64,000 nt of DNA from JAYWXI01 sp036016955. Lineage in GTDB: Bacteria; Bacteroidota; Bacteroidia; Flavobacteriales; Weeksellaceae. The stretch covers positions 151,970 through 215,969 of the forward strand of contig NZ_JAYWXI010000004.1 in the NCBI RefSeq assembly GCF_036016955.1, in the 5' to 3' direction. Under the pieces are notes generated by a model, which made no database searches, was not told the DNA's origin, and saw only the letters and a program-made list of their open reading frames with translations. Position numbers and translations under genes: made by a program. Each line of letters begins with the position of its first letter. Position 1 is the stretch's first letter. This document shows positions 43,890-53,324 of the stretch, one piece after another.

Positions 43890-43926
43890 ACCGCCTCATT
43901 TTTCCGATGAGGCGGTTTTCTTTTTA
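43890..43926. terminator. Terminator between the oligopeptidase and AsmA-like genes
   Basis: ACCGCCTCAT (43890-43899) pairs with ATGAGGCGGT (43907-43916), followed by a T-rich run. The stop codon of the minus-strand AsmA-like gene (43896-43898) lies inside the stem. Confidence 0.8.
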
Positions 43927-46532
43927 CGAAAAAAAGCACGCAAGCCTTTTCGAGGTTTAGAAGAGGATTTTTTTGCCGCCGTTGTGGAATCTGTCTCTGG
44001 CGCAACCACACTCTGCACGTTTTCCTTTATTTGTTCAGCCGTGTTTTTGACCGCTTCCACCGCTTTACGAACACCTTGCTCCGTTTTTTCCGAACCTCCG
44101 CCAATCAATGTCTTTTTAAGTCCCGACTGTAACCCTTGCCAAAGCAGATTAAAAAACGATTTGGTCTTGTCCCGATCCACCTGTCCGATGTCCGCATCTT
44201 CCGAATAAGCATTGGTTTTTACAAACCAATTGGCTACCGTGGAAAGCAATTTGTTACGTTCCCCGTCCTGCTTTAGAATAGCCACTTTTAAGTCCTTATG
44301 GCTTATCTTTGTCCGACCGTTAATACCCTTCTTGTCCCCTTGAAAATCAAAATCCAAACGATGAATATACCCCGAGGTTCTAATTTTCAAATAGGGTTCC
44401 ACAAAAGGATTAATCCCCGAAGCCGGCAAATCGACAATAGAACCCTTAATCGAAAAGGCATCCTTAGAACTCCCCGTGTCGAGAACCCACAAAACATTCA
44501 TAGGTGAAACGCCCATAAACCGAGAGGAAACCGTAATAGGAATTTTACCTTTTTTCACTTTCCCCGAGTGCAAATCCTTCACCCGAATAGAAAGTGCATC
44601 GAATAGCAATTTCCCCGGACCGTCGCTTTTTTCCGTGTCTTCTTCGTAAACCAATTTGGAGTCCTTAATTTCGGTATCAGCCACAAAAAGAGGAAAATCT
44701 AAGTCGCGCAATAGCTCGGAATACATGGGTTTAACACGTTCATCATCCGGCGGAAGCTTACTGCGAAAAACATTGGCATCCAACCCCGTGATCAACACTT
44801 TTTCGGCATTAACCCCCGGCTGCTTCGAAAACAAATCCCAACGCCCTTTAACCTCCATCCGACGGATTTTTAAATCGTATAAATCTCTTTCGGTAGGAAT
44901 CATTTTCACAAATTGGGAACGGCTAACAAGAGGACGGAGCACCATTCCCCCGATTTGAATCCGAGAAGGCTCCAACCGCATCTGTTCCACATCCAACCCA
45001 TAAACGGCCCCCGCCCGCTGTCTGAAACGACGAACCGAAAGCAAGTAATCCGAAACGCTGAAAGGAAGAGCCTGAGTAAGCGTTTTTTCATTCACCTCCA
45101 AGTCTTTCAAACGAACCGACAAATCTTCCACCGACCGATGCGCCCCAGCTTTGCGTAAAGCCAACTTAACACGATCAACCTTCACTTCACCGATTTTCAA
45201 CAGGTAAACAAACGCCCCCTTGTTAGACGAACGTTTATTTTTTGACACCGCCGGAAAATTCAACTCGCCGGAAACTCCATCCACCAAAAGACTTTTAGCA
45301 TTGAGCTTAAACTTGCTTTCAACCAACCCCCAATCGTGGACTTTCAGTGCTATTTTTTCAATCTTCAAATCCTTGGAAAACGGAGCCGCCACCGCCAAAC
45401 GACGAAGTTCCGCCGAAGAAGGCCCCACGACCGCTGCCCCGAGCCTTACGGATTCCCCCAGCCCTTTATAATAAAAATTTCGACCCACAACGCTAAAATC
45501 GCCATACGCAAAAGGAATACTCCCTTTAGCCGTTTCGTCATCCATTTTCAAACGACTGGCCTTCAGCTTCAGATCCCCCGCCGAAAATAAAACCGAACCG
45601 TCCGGCTTGAAAATTCGAAGTTTGGCTTTTTCAAAAAGTAAATCCTCCAAATCCACCACATAACCAAAACTCTTCTTTTTCTTCTCCGGCCTCGCCAACG
45701 TCGTATACATGGAAACATCCGGAGAAATAAAATCCACCCGAGAAAAGGCCAAACGATTATCCTTCAAACGAAGCCCTTTAAAACGCATCTGCTCCGCACG
45801 CACCTCAAACAAATTACGCTTGGCGGGATAATACCGCATAAACTGTTTATGGCTGAGCAGCGGAATCATCCTAAAATCCAAAATCTGCATCTGTTCGCCA
45901 TCCGTACGAATCTCTGACGCCGTAAAAGCATAGACGTTGTCCGAACGAAAGAAAAACGATTTCCCGCGAATGCTATACTCATCGAAGACAACCGGAAGAC
46001 GGTTTTCCACCCCCTGCTCGGTAAGACTGAAATCCCGAACCGACAAATCCAAATCCCGAACCGACAAAAAACGACTCCCATTATGCCTATTAAGAACAAT
46101 CGTTCCTCTTTTAATCGCAACTTCCCCAAAAGCCACAGGCTCTTTTTTTCCTGTTTTTTCAGCCTTCGGACGAGGAAGGGTAATCGTCAGTTTAGGCTCT
46201 GCCAATACCAATGCCGAAGGACTCACCTTTTGGTTAAAAACAGCATCCCAAAGACCAATACCGCCAATAGTCAAAGTATCTACCGTTCCTTCTATTGCAA
46301 CCACCTCATCGCTACTCCGTTTTTCGGTTTCAACCTTCAAGCCCGTAGCCCTAATACACCCCGAAGCCAACTCCACCGAAAAGGAATCGTAAGCCACCCG
46401 ATAATCGGTATGGTTACGCACATACCCCGGAAGCCAATTCTGCAGCCATACATTAAGAATCGCATTGCCGAAAGCAAAAACCGCCGCCAAAGACACCAGT
46501 GCGACCAATCCGATTTTGAGCCATTTATTCAT
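43896..46532 (-). CDS. AsmA-like / DUF748-type envelope protein
   Basis: 878 aa. One N-terminal membrane anchor (about residues 5-30), then a long run of beta-strand repeats with recurrent units (YSIRGKSFFFRSDNVYAFTA; PFAYGDFSVVGRNFYYKGLG; PFSVSDYLLSVRRFRQRAGA) typical of AsmA/TamB-type bridge-like lipid-transfer proteins. The last 150 residues include helices and a Lys/Arg-rich tail (KPRKGLRAFFRKKK). It is likely periplasmic, with a role in outer-membrane lipid homeostasis by analogy only. A TATTTTTG box ends 4 bases before its ATG, suggesting a leaderless mRNA. Confidence 0.75.
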   Translation of the reverse strand: MNKWLKIGLVALVSLAAVFAFGNAILNVWLQNWLPGYVRNHTDYRVAYDSFSVELASGCIRATGLKVETEKRSSDEVVAIEGTVDTLTIGGIGLWDAVFNQKVSPSALVLAEPKLTITLPRPKAEKTGKKEPVAFGEVAIKRGTIVLNRHNGSRFLSVRDLDLSVRDFSLTEQGVENRLPVVFDEYSIRGKSFFFRSDNVYAFTASEIRTDGEQMQILDFRMIPLLSHKQFMRYYPAKRNLFEVRAEQMRFKGLRLKDNRLAFSRVDFISPDVSMYTTLARPEKKKKSFGYVVDLEDLLFEKAKLRIFKPDGSVLFSAGDLKLKASRLKMDDETAKGSIPFAYGDFSVVGRNFYYKGLGESVRLGAAVVGPSSAELRRLAVAAPFSKDLKIEKIALKVHDWGLVESKFKLNAKSLLVDGVSGELNFPAVSKNKRSSNKGAFVYLLKIGEVKVDRVKLALRKAGAHRSVEDLSVRLKDLEVNEKTLTQALPFSVSDYLLSVRRFRQRAGAVYGLDVEQMRLEPSRIQIGGMVLRPLVSRSQFVKMIPTERDLYDLKIRRMEVKGRWDLFSKQPGVNAEKVLITGLDANVFRSKLPPDDERVKPMYSELLRDLDFPLFVADTEIKDSKLVYEEDTEKSDGPGKLLFDALSIRVKDLHSGKVKKGKIPITVSSRFMGVSPMNVLWVLDTGSSKDAFSIKGSIVDLPASGINPFVEPYLKIRTSGYIHRLDFDFQGDKKGINGRTKISHKDLKVAILKQDGERNKLLSTVANWFVKTNAYSEDADIGQVDRDKTKSFFNLLWQGLQSGLKKTLIGGGSEKTEQGVRKAVEAVKNTAEQIKENVQSVVAPETDSTTAAKKSSSKPRKGLRAFFRKKKTASSEK

Positions 46533-46536
46533 ACTA

Positions 46537-46544
46537 CAAAAATA
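46537..46544 (-). promoter_or_regulatory. -7 promoter box immediately before the AsmA-like gene
   Basis: TATTTTTG on the minus strand, with only 4 bases between its G and the ATG. The predicted transcript start coincides with the start codon. Confidence 0.5.
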
Positions 46545-46597
46545 GATTCCGACAGAAACAGAACGTTACATAATTTAACGGACTTCTATCAGGATAG

Positions 46598-47404
46598 CTA
46601 CACCGAAGACGCCGAAACCTCCAAAGCCACCACATACCCCTCGTGCCCGCGCACATTCATAACCAAACCGCCTTCAAAAGCTAAATATTGCCCCTTAATC
46701 CCCCGAAGAACACCCGAAAATTCGGGTTTCTTATCCAATGTAAACGAAGTGATTTTCCCGAAAGCCTCATAGGGATAATCCAATTTTACAACCTCCGCCG
46801 TATCCTTGTAAAAATGCCGATAATCCTCAGGAAAATACGTTTTGATTTTCTCCCTAAAATCCTCCAAATCCATAGCGCCTTCAAAATCATCTTCCAACAT
46901 CTTACGGTAGTTCGTTTTATCGGGAAGATACTGCTTGAGAGCCACCTCAATCATCCCTGCCTCATATCGGTTTTCGGTACGGGCAATCGGAAGGGCAAAA
47001 GTCGCCCCCTGATCAATCCAACGGGTCGGGACTTGACGCTCCCGAGTAACTCCCACTTTCACATCTCCCGTATAAGCCAAGTACACAACGTGCGGCTGCA
47101 ACTGAATCTCCCGTTCCACCTCGATATCTCTCTCTTCCTCGTCCAAATGCGCCCGAGAAAGTTCAGGGCGGATAATCGTTTCGCTGGCATAAGGACTCTC
47201 AAAAAAGCATTTTTTACAGAACCCCATACGAAAAACCTTCTCATCACTGCCACATTCCACACACTGATACCCTAGATGCCTCAGTGTTATTTTTTTTCCT
47301 ATCAACTGATTCACAGAAAGCAAATCCCCCGAAAGATTAAGATAATACCGGATAGGTTCCGCCAATTGGGTAGTCATTTTTAAAAGTTGTCCTTCGAATC
47401 GCAT
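46598..47404 (-). CDS. DUF2797 protein with zinc ribbon and GIY-YIG-like segment
   Basis: 268 aa. An N-terminal domain with a four-Cys zinc ribbon (CVECGSDEKVFRMGFCKKC, about residues 47-65), then VVYLAYTGDVKVGVTRERQV, which resembles the start of a GIY-YIG fold, then PTRWIDQGATFALPIARTEN, all characteristic of DUF2797. It is cytoplasmic, with unknown activity. It ends 66 bases before the AsmA-like start on the same strand. Confidence 0.88.
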   Translation of the reverse strand: MRFEGQLLKMTTQLAEPIRYYLNLSGDLLSVNQLIGKKITLRHLGYQCVECGSDEKVFRMGFCKKCFFESPYASETIIRPELSRAHLDEEERDIEVEREIQLQPHVVYLAYTGDVKVGVTRERQVPTRWIDQGATFALPIARTENRYEAGMIEVALKQYLPDKTNYRKMLEDDFEGAMDLEDFREKIKTYFPEDYRHFYKDTAEVVKLDYPYEAFGKITSFTLDKKPEFSGVLRGIKGQYLAFEGGLVMNVRGHEGYVVALEVSASSV

Positions 47405-47460
47405 GGGAAATATTTTAGAGGGTAAAAATACAAAATCCCCTCTGCAAAAACTAATTTAAT

Positions 47461-47468
47461 TAAATTTG
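47461..47468 (+). promoter_or_regulatory. -7 promoter box for the epimerase gene
   Basis: TAAATTTG, 24 bases before the ATG. No -33 TTG at proper spacing. Confidence 0.5.
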
Positions 47469-47492
47469 CAACGGATTTGAAAAACATTCGGT

Positions 47493-48548
47493 ATGCACTA
47501 TCTCGTAACGGGAGGAAGCGGCTTTATCGGCTCTCATCTGGTGGAAGCCTTGTTAAAAAACGGACATTCTGTCATTAACATTGACAATTTTGACGATTTT
47601 TACGATTACAAAATCAAAATTTCCAACACCCTCGATTCTTTGGGTAAAAAAAACGATTTCGAATTTAAAGACAAAACGTCCGACATCGCAAGACTTACCG
47701 AAAGCACCTTGCCCGAAAATTACAAACTCTACCCTATCGACATTCGGGATAAAGAAGGCTTAAAAACCGTTTTCGAACAAAATCCCATTGACATGGTGGT
47801 TCATTTAGCCGCACTGGCCGGTGTTCGTCCCTCCATTGAGAGGCCTTTAGACTACGAAGAAGTCAATATACGAGGCACCATGAACCTATGGGAGCTATGC
47901 AAAATCCACGGCATCAAAAAATGCGTTATCGCTTCTTCCTCAAGCGTTTACGGCAACAACGAAAAAATCCCCTTTACCGAGACCGATAACGTAGACCGCC
48001 CGATTTCCCCCTATGCCGCCACAAAAAAATGCGGTGAAATTCTCGGACACGTGTACCATCATCTCTATGGTATCGACATGATCCAACTCCGCTTTTTCAC
48101 GGTCTATGGCCCGCGTCAAAGACCGGATCTCGCCATACACAAATTCACAAAACGAATTTACGAAGACACCTCCATTCCGTTCTACGGCGACGGTTCTACC
48201 GCAAGGGACTACACCTATATCGAAGACATCATAGACGGCATCCTTAAAGCTTCGGCTTATTTGGAATCCCACCACAACGTGTACGAAATCCTAAATCTTG
48301 GCGAAAACGAAGTTGTTAACCTCAACACCATGGTCTCGACCATTGAAAAAAACCTAAACAAAACAGCCAAGAGAGAATCTCTTCCCATGCAGCCCGGAGA
48401 CGTCCAAAAAACCAATGCCGACATCTCGAAGGCGAAAACATTGGTTCAGTATCAACCCAAGACGTCCTTCCAAAATGGCATAAAAAAATTTGTGGAATGG
48501 TTTTTGAGAAACAGAAAATCAGACGGTAATCCGGCAAAAAACGCCTAA
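47493..48548 (+). CDS. NAD-dependent sugar-nucleotide epimerase (UDP-glucuronate 4-epimerase-like)
   Basis: 351 aa short-chain dehydrogenase. NAD-binding GGSGFIGSHLVEAL at the N-terminus, substrate-site Ser in ASSSSVYG, the YAATK catalytic pair (about residue 172), and RFFTVYGPRQRPDLAIHKF, as in CapI/UDP-GlcA 4-epimerases. The product would feed surface polysaccharide or O-antigen synthesis. No glycosyltransferases are adjacent, so the pathway is open; GalE-like activity is an alternative. Confidence 0.9.
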   Translation: MHYLVTGGSGFIGSHLVEALLKNGHSVINIDNFDDFYDYKIKISNTLDSLGKKNDFEFKDKTSDIARLTESTLPENYKLYPIDIRDKEGLKTVFEQNPIDMVVHLAALAGVRPSIERPLDYEEVNIRGTMNLWELCKIHGIKKCVIASSSSVYGNNEKIPFTETDNVDRPISPYAATKKCGEILGHVYHHLYGIDMIQLRFFTVYGPRQRPDLAIHKFTKRIYEDTSIPFYGDGSTARDYTYIEDIIDGILKASAYLESHHNVYEILNLGENEVVNLNTMVSTIEKNLNKTAKRESLPMQPGDVQKTNADISKAKTLVQYQPKTSFQNGIKKFVEWFLRNRKSDGNPAKNA

Positions 48549-48661
48549 AAAAGTCTCTGCACGGCCTACCCTCTTAAACAAGCCCCAAAAGGGCAAAAAA
48601 AGAATTACTAAAAAGAATTGAAAGTCAGGTTGAAAAAAGTTTTTTTTCCCGCCTAATTTTA

Positions 48662-48669
48662 TACTTTTG
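48662..48669 (+). promoter_or_regulatory. -7 promoter box for the DUF2795 gene
   Basis: TACTTTTG, 25 bases before the ATG. No -33 TTG within 17-23 bases. Confidence 0.5.
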
Positions 48670-48694
48670 CAAAACATTAAAATACGTTAAAGCT

Positions 48695-48916
48695 ATGTAT
48701 TGGACATTAGAATTAGCTTCCTATTTAAGCGATGCTCCTTGGCCGATGACCAAGGCAGAACTTATCGACTATGCCATTAGAACAGGTGCGCCTATGGAAG
48801 TCGTAGAAAACCTCCAAGCCATTGAAGATGAAGGTGAAATCTACGAGTCTATCGAAGAAGTGTGGAGTGATTATCCTACCGATGAGGATTTCCTCTGGAA
48901 CGAAGACGAATACTAA
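48695..48916 (+). CDS. DUF2795 small protein
   Basis: 73 aa, acidic and soluble. MYWTLELASYLSDAPWPMTK and the segment ELIDYAIRTGAPMEVVENLQ match the small DUF2795 proteins of Bacteroidota as I recall them; the C-terminus is strongly acidic (YPTDEDFLWNEDEY). The function is unknown. It is monocistronic between a -7 box and a hairpin terminator, directly upstream of secA. Confidence 0.88.
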   Translation: MYWTLELASYLSDAPWPMTKAELIDYAIRTGAPMEVVENLQAIEDEGEIYESIEEVWSDYPTDEDFLWNEDEY

Positions 48917-48921
48917 AACCC

Positions 48922-48945
48922 AGCTGTCGGCTCCGGCCGACGGCT
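48922..48945 (+). terminator. Hairpin after the DUF2795 gene
   Basis: AGCTGTCGG (48922-48930) pairs with CCGACGGCT (48937-48945), with one G-U pair and a 6-base loop, then CATTTTAT. It is a moderate terminator. Confidence 0.6.
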
Positions 48946-48982
48946 CATTTTATATTAAGTAAAGTAAACCTTGCGAGTCGTT

Positions 48983-48998
48983 TCCGGCCAAAGCCGGA
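48983..48998 (+). other. Small hairpin in the secA leader
   Basis: TCCGGC (48983-48988) pairs with GCCGGA (48993-48998) around a 4-base loop, about 60 bases before the secA ATG. No T-run follows. A role in secA expression is possible but unproven. Confidence 0.35.
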
Positions 48999-49058
48999 CA
49001 CCGCATTATTTTAAATCAGTACGGGTACAAAGTCCCAAGCGAGAAGTAAACAACGAAT

Positions 49059-52000
49059 ATGAGTTTCTTAGACAAAGTTCTAAAAGGGTTTCTCGGCGAT
49101 AAAAATGCCAAAGACCTGAAAGAAGTAAAAAAAGTAGTAGCAAAAATCAAGGCGGTTGAGCCGGAAATCGAAAAACTCTCCGATAATGACCTGAGAGAGA
49201 AGACCAATGCGTTTAAAGAAAAACTAAAAACGGCTACTGCCTCCATCACTTCGCAGATTGAAGAAATCCGCGAAAAGATAAAAACAACCTCCAATATCGA
49301 CGAAAAAGAGGCACTGTTTTCCAAAATCGAGGAACTGAAGAAAAACTCGTACAACATCGAGGAAAAAATCCTTACCGATATTCTCCCTGAAGCTTTTGCC
49401 CTAATCAAAGAAACCTCTAAAAGATGGGCGAAAAACGGAGAAATCCGCGTAAAGGCAACCGAGTGGGATCACCAATTGGCAGCCGCAGGCAAAGATTTTG
49501 TTGAAATCCAAGGAGAAGAAGCCGTTTGGAAAAACCGTTGGAACGCTCACGGGACAGAAGTGGTTTGGGACATGGTTCATTACGACGTCCAGTTCATAGG
49601 CGGGGTGGTTCTCCACAGCGGTAAAATTGCCGAGATGGCGACCGGAGAAGGAAAAACCCTCGTAGGGACCTTACCGATTTACCTTAATGCCCTCCCCGGA
49701 AGAGGTGTACACGTGGTTACCGTTAACGACTATTTGGCTCGAAGAGACTCGGCGTGGATGGGGCCGCTATACCAATTCCATGGTCTTTCCATCGATTGTA
49801 TCGACAACCACCAACCGAATTCCGACGGCAGAAGAAAAGCCTACAATTCCGACATCACCTACGGAACCAATAACGAATTCGGGTTCGATTACCTTCGGGA
49901 TAATATGGTAACCTCACCAACGGAACTCGTTCAGCGCGAACTCAATTTCGCCATTGTCGATGAGGTGGACTCCGTTTTGGTGGATGATGCCAGAACCCCT
50001 CTCATTATTTCAGGGCCTGTTCCTCAGGGCGACCGTCAGGAATTTGACCTTTTAAGACCTTCGGTGGATCGCATCGTGGAGGTTCAAAAGAAAACGGTTT
50101 CGCAAATTTTCAACGAAGCCAAGAAGCTCATTGCTTCAGGAAAAACCAAAGAAGGAGGATTCAAACTCCTGCAAGCCTACAGAGGACTACCAAAATCTCG
50201 ACCGCTCATCAAATTCCTATCGGAAACGGGGAACAAAGCCTTGCTTCAAAAGGTGGAAGCCCAATACATGCAGGATAACAATAGGGATATGCCTATCGTC
50301 GATCAAGATTTGTACTTCGTAATTGACGAAAAGAACAACCAAATCGACTTGACCGATAAAGGGGTGGAATACCTCTCTGCCGGCAATGAGGACAAAGAAT
50401 TTTTCGTTCTTCAAGACATTGCCACCGAAGTTGCGGAACTGGAAGCCAAAAACCTTTCCAAAGAGGAGGAGTTCGCTCAAAAGGAGGAACTATTCCGTAA
50501 TTTTGCGGAAAAATCCGAACGGATCCATACCCTGAACCAGCTTTTAAAGGCCTATACCCTTTTCGAAAAAGACGACGAATACGTTGTGATTGACGGTGAA
50601 GTGAAAATCGTGGACGAACAAACCGGCCGTATTATGGAAGGCCGACGCTACTCTGACGGTCTCCACCAAGCCATCGAAGCTAAAGAAAACGTAAAAATAG
50701 AAGCTGCCACCCAAACCTTTGCCACCATTACCTTGCAAAACTACTTCCGTATGTATAACAAGTTGGCAGGGATGACCGGTACGGCCGAAACCGAAGCCGG
50801 AGAACTTTGGGAAATTTACAAATTGGATGTCGTCGTAATTCCGACCAACCGTCCTATTCAAAGAGACGACCGCCAAGATTTAGTTTATAAAACCAATCGG
50901 GAGAAATACAATGCGGTGATCGAAGAAATCGAAAGACTAACGGCCGCTGGAAGACCCGTATTGGTAGGAACGACTTCTGTCGAGATTTCCCAGCTTCTGT
51001 CCAAAGCGTTGCAACTGAGAAAAATTTCGCATCAGGTACTCAACGCCAAACTCCATAAAAAAGAGGCAGAAATTGTTGCCGAAGCCGGAAGACCGGGGCA
51101 GGTAACCATCGCCACCAACATGGCCGGACGGGGAACCGATATTAAACTGAGAGAAGGCGTAAAAGAAGCCGGAGGTTTGGCCATCATCGGTACCGAGCGT
51201 CATGACTCAAGAAGGGTAGACCGCCAGTTGAGAGGACGGGCAGGACGTCAGGGAGATCCCGGAAGTTCTCAATTCTACGTTTCTTTGGAGGATAACCTTA
51301 TGCGGCTTTTCGGGTCGGAGCGTATTGCCAAAATGATGGACCGCATGGGACACAAAGAAGGCGAAGTCATCCAGCATTCGATGATTACCCGTTCCATTGA
51401 AAGAGCTCAGAAAAAAGTCGAAGAAAATAATTTCGGAATCCGTAAACGGTTATTGGAATACGACGATGTGATGAACAAACAAAGAGACGTTATATACAAA
51501 AGAAGGAAAAACGCACTCTTTGGCGATCATCTGAAATACGATATTTCCAACATGATTTACGACGTTTCCCAAGCTATTGTGAACCAAGGGAAAGTCGATG
51601 GAAATTTCAAGGATTTTGAATACGAAGTCATCAAAACCTTCACCATGGAGTCGCCGGTATCCGAAAGCGAATTCAAGAACAAAACCGCTGCAGAACTCAC
51701 TCAGATCGTTTTCCAAGCAGCGCAGGAGGATTACAAGAATCGTTTGGAGTTATTGAAAGAAAAAGCCTTCCCTATCATCGAGAATGTTTATCAAAACCAA
51801 GGCGCCATGTTCAAGATGATTCAAGTGCCTTTCTCCGACGGGGTCAAAACGATGACCATCGTAACCGACCTGAAAGAGGCCTACGAAACCCGTTGCCAAA
51901 GCTTGGTGGACGACTTCGAGAAAAACATCACGCTTTCCATTATCGACGACAATTGGAAAACCCACCTTCGCGAAATGGACGACTTGAGACGTTCTTCCCA

Positions 52001-52133
52001 AGGGGCCGTTTATGAGCAGAAAGATCCGCTGGTCATCTACAAACAAGAATCATTCTACCTGTTCAGCGAAATGGTAGACAAAATTAACAGGGAAGCCATT
52101 TCGTTCCTATACAAAGGCGAAATTCCGGCTTAA
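49059..52133 (+). CDS. secA: Preprotein translocase ATPase SecA
   Basis: 1024 aa motor of the Sec pathway, moving unfolded proteins through SecYEG. Walker [13 protein letters not shown] (about residue 190), [16 protein letters not shown] (about 300), nucleotide-binding domain 2 motif [10 protein letters not shown], and [13 protein letters not shown]. There are Bacteroidota-type insertions (charged helices, residues about 50-110 and 345-470). It ends in FLYKGEIPA with no C-terminal Cys-rich zinc-binding tail that SecB uses in proteobacteria. It is followed by a strong terminator. Confidence 0.97.
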   Translation: MSFLDKVLKGFLGDKNAKDLKEVKKVVAKIKAVEPEIEKLSDNDLREKTNAFKEKLKTATASITSQIEEIREKIKTTSNIDEKEALFSKIEELKKNSYNIEEKILTDILPEAFALIKETSKRWAKNGEIRVKATEWDHQLAAAGKDFVEIQGEEAVWKNRWNAHGTEVVWDMVHYDVQFIGGVVLHSGKIAEMATGEGKTLVGTLPIYLNALPGRGVHVVTVNDYLARRDSAWMGPLYQFHGLSIDCIDNHQPNSDGRRKAYNSDITYGTNNEFGFDYLRDNMVTSPTELVQRELNFAIVDEVDSVLVDDARTPLIISGPVPQGDRQEFDLLRPSVDRIVEVQKKTVSQIFNEAKKLIASGKTKEGGFKLLQAYRGLPKSRPLIKFLSETGNKALLQKVEAQYMQDNNRDMPIVDQDLYFVIDEKNNQIDLTDKGVEYLSAGNEDKEFFVLQDIATEVAELEAKNLSKEEEFAQKEELFRNFAEKSERIHTLNQLLKAYTLFEKDDEYVVIDGEVKIVDEQTGRIMEGRRYSDGLHQAIEAKENVKIEAATQTFATITLQNYFRMYNKLAGMTGTAETEAGELWEIYKLDVVVIPTNRPIQRDDRQDLVYKTNREKYNAVIEEIERLTAAGRPVLVGTTSVEISQLLSKALQLRKISHQVLNAKLHKKEAEIVAEAGRPGQVTIATNMAGRGTDIKLREGVKEAGGLAIIGTERHDSRRVDRQLRGRAGRQGDPGSSQFYVSLEDNLMRLFGSERIAKMMDRMGHKEGEVIQHSMITRSIERAQKKVEENNFGIRKRLLEYDDVMNKQRDVIYKRRKNALFGDHLKYDISNMIYDVSQAIVNQGKVDGNFKDFEYEVIKTFTMESPVSESEFKNKTAAELTQIVFQAAQEDYKNRLELLKEKAFPIIENVYQNQGAMFKMIQVPFSDGVKTMTIVTDLKEAYETRCQSLVDDFEKNITLSIIDDNWKTHLREMDDLRRSSQGAVYEQKDPLVIYKQESFYLFSEMVDKINREAISFLYKGEIPA

Positions 52134-52156
52134 TCAAAACTTATTTTTATAACCCC

Positions 52157-52188
52157 AAAAAACTTCTCCTTTTCGGGAGAAGTTTTTT
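52157..52188 (+). terminator. Intrinsic terminator after secA
   Basis: AAAAAACTTCTCC (52157-52169) pairs with GGAGAAGTTTTTT (52176-52188) around a 6-base loop; the T-run is part of the stem. Confidence 0.85.
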
Positions 52189-52291
52189 ATTGTTTTCATC
52201 GAAAATTTTCGCTGACTCTTCTCATAAATCAAAAAAACCATAGCGAAAAAGCCACTTATTTTTACTAATTTTAGGCTCTAATTATCTGAAC

Positions 52292-53260
52292 ATGGCACTA
52301 AAAGATTTATCAAAACAAGTGGCGTTAGGTATTGATGTAGGTGGCACCAACACCAAATTCGGACTGGTTAACCACCGAGGCGATATTTTGGCAAAAGGTT
52401 CCATAAAAACCGATCGTTTTGAAAAAGTAGAAGATTACCTCGACGAATTACATAAAACACTAACCCCTCTCATTGAGGAAACCTGCAAGGACAAAACCTT
52501 GGAAGGTATCGGAGTCGGCGCGCCAAATGCCAATTATTACAGTGGCACCATCGAGCACGCTCCCAACCTAAAATGGAAAGGCGTAATTCCCTTCGCAAAA
52601 CTGATGACCGAAAAATTCGGACTTCCTTGCAAAATTACCAATGACGCCAATGCCGCCGCCTTAGGCGAAATGCAATACGGTGCAGCACGCGGAATGAAGG
52701 ATTTCATCATGATCACCTTAGGGACGGGGGTTGGCAGCGGAATCGTAGCCGGAGGAAATCTCGTCTATGGTCATGACGGTTTTGCCGGAGAGCTCGGCCA
52801 TACCATCGTTAAACCCAACGGCAGAAAACACTGGAGCACAGGATCGGAAGGAAGTTTAGAAGCCTACGCTTCGGCCACGGGCATCGCTATCACGGCAAAA
52901 AAAATGCGTGCGGAATTTCCAGAATCCATGCTCAACGAATTCGCCGAAGAAGACATCAACTCGAAAACCGTTCACGAATGTGCACTGAAAGGGGATCCCA
53001 CCGCCATTGAAGTCTTCCGTTACACGGGTCAAAAACTGGGCGAAGCCTTGGCTAATTTCGTCATGTTCTCGTCTCCTGAAGCCATTTTACTCTTCGGAGG
53101 CGTCATCAAAGCCGGCGATTTTATCTTAAAACCCGCCAAACTCCACATGGAAAGAAACCTTTTGCCCATATTCCGAGGGAAAGTGGCGTTGGTTTTCAGC
53201 GAATTGGATGAAGCTGACGCTGCAATTCTCGGCGCAAGCGCCCTCGTTTGGGAAAAGTAA
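52292..53260 (+). CDS. ROK-family sugar kinase lacking zinc cysteines
   Basis: 322 aa. Phosphate-binding GIDVGGTNTKFGLV at residue 14, catalytic Asp in ITNDANAAALGE (about 116), TLGTGVGSGIV, and GELGHT with the zinc His. The family zinc motif CxCGxxGCxE is replaced by WSTGSEGSLE, so all three Cys are missing while the Gly and Glu positions stay. Probably a glucokinase-like enzyme phosphorylating hexoses with ATP or polyphosphate; the donor is undetermined. Single gene with terminators on both sides. Confidence 0.9.
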   Translation: MALKDLSKQVALGIDVGGTNTKFGLVNHRGDILAKGSIKTDRFEKVEDYLDELHKTLTPLIEETCKDKTLEGIGVGAPNANYYSGTIEHAPNLKWKGVIPFAKLMTEKFGLPCKITNDANAAALGEMQYGAARGMKDFIMITLGTGVGSGIVAGGNLVYGHDGFAGELGHTIVKPNGRKHWSTGSEGSLEAYASATGIAITAKKMRAEFPESMLNEFAEEDINSKTVHECALKGDPTAIEVFRYTGQKLGEALANFVMFSSPEAILLFGGVIKAGDFILKPAKLHMERNLLPIFRGKVALVFSELDEADAAILGASALVWEK

Positions 53261-53266
53261 AACCCT

Positions 53267-53299
53267 AAAAAAACATCCTCAAAAGAGGATGTTTTTTTT
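53267..53299. terminator. Bidirectional terminator after the ROK gene
   Basis: AAAAAAACATCCTC (53267-53280) pairs with GAGGATGTTTTTTT around AAAA. It has an A-run before and a T-run after, between convergent genes. Confidence 0.85.
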
Positions 53300-53324
53300 A
53301 TTTATGATTGATTAATTCTCACAT

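Noticed and set aside
45937..46772. Two long plus-strand readings opposite the AsmA-like and DUF2797 genes
   Set aside because: Composition is that of a shadow frame; the minus strand has coherent proteins with a TM anchor and zinc ribbon.
48584..48596. Short GCCC/GGGC hairpin after the epimerase gene
   Set aside because: Only four pairs and no T-run on the plus strand; too weak to call a terminator.
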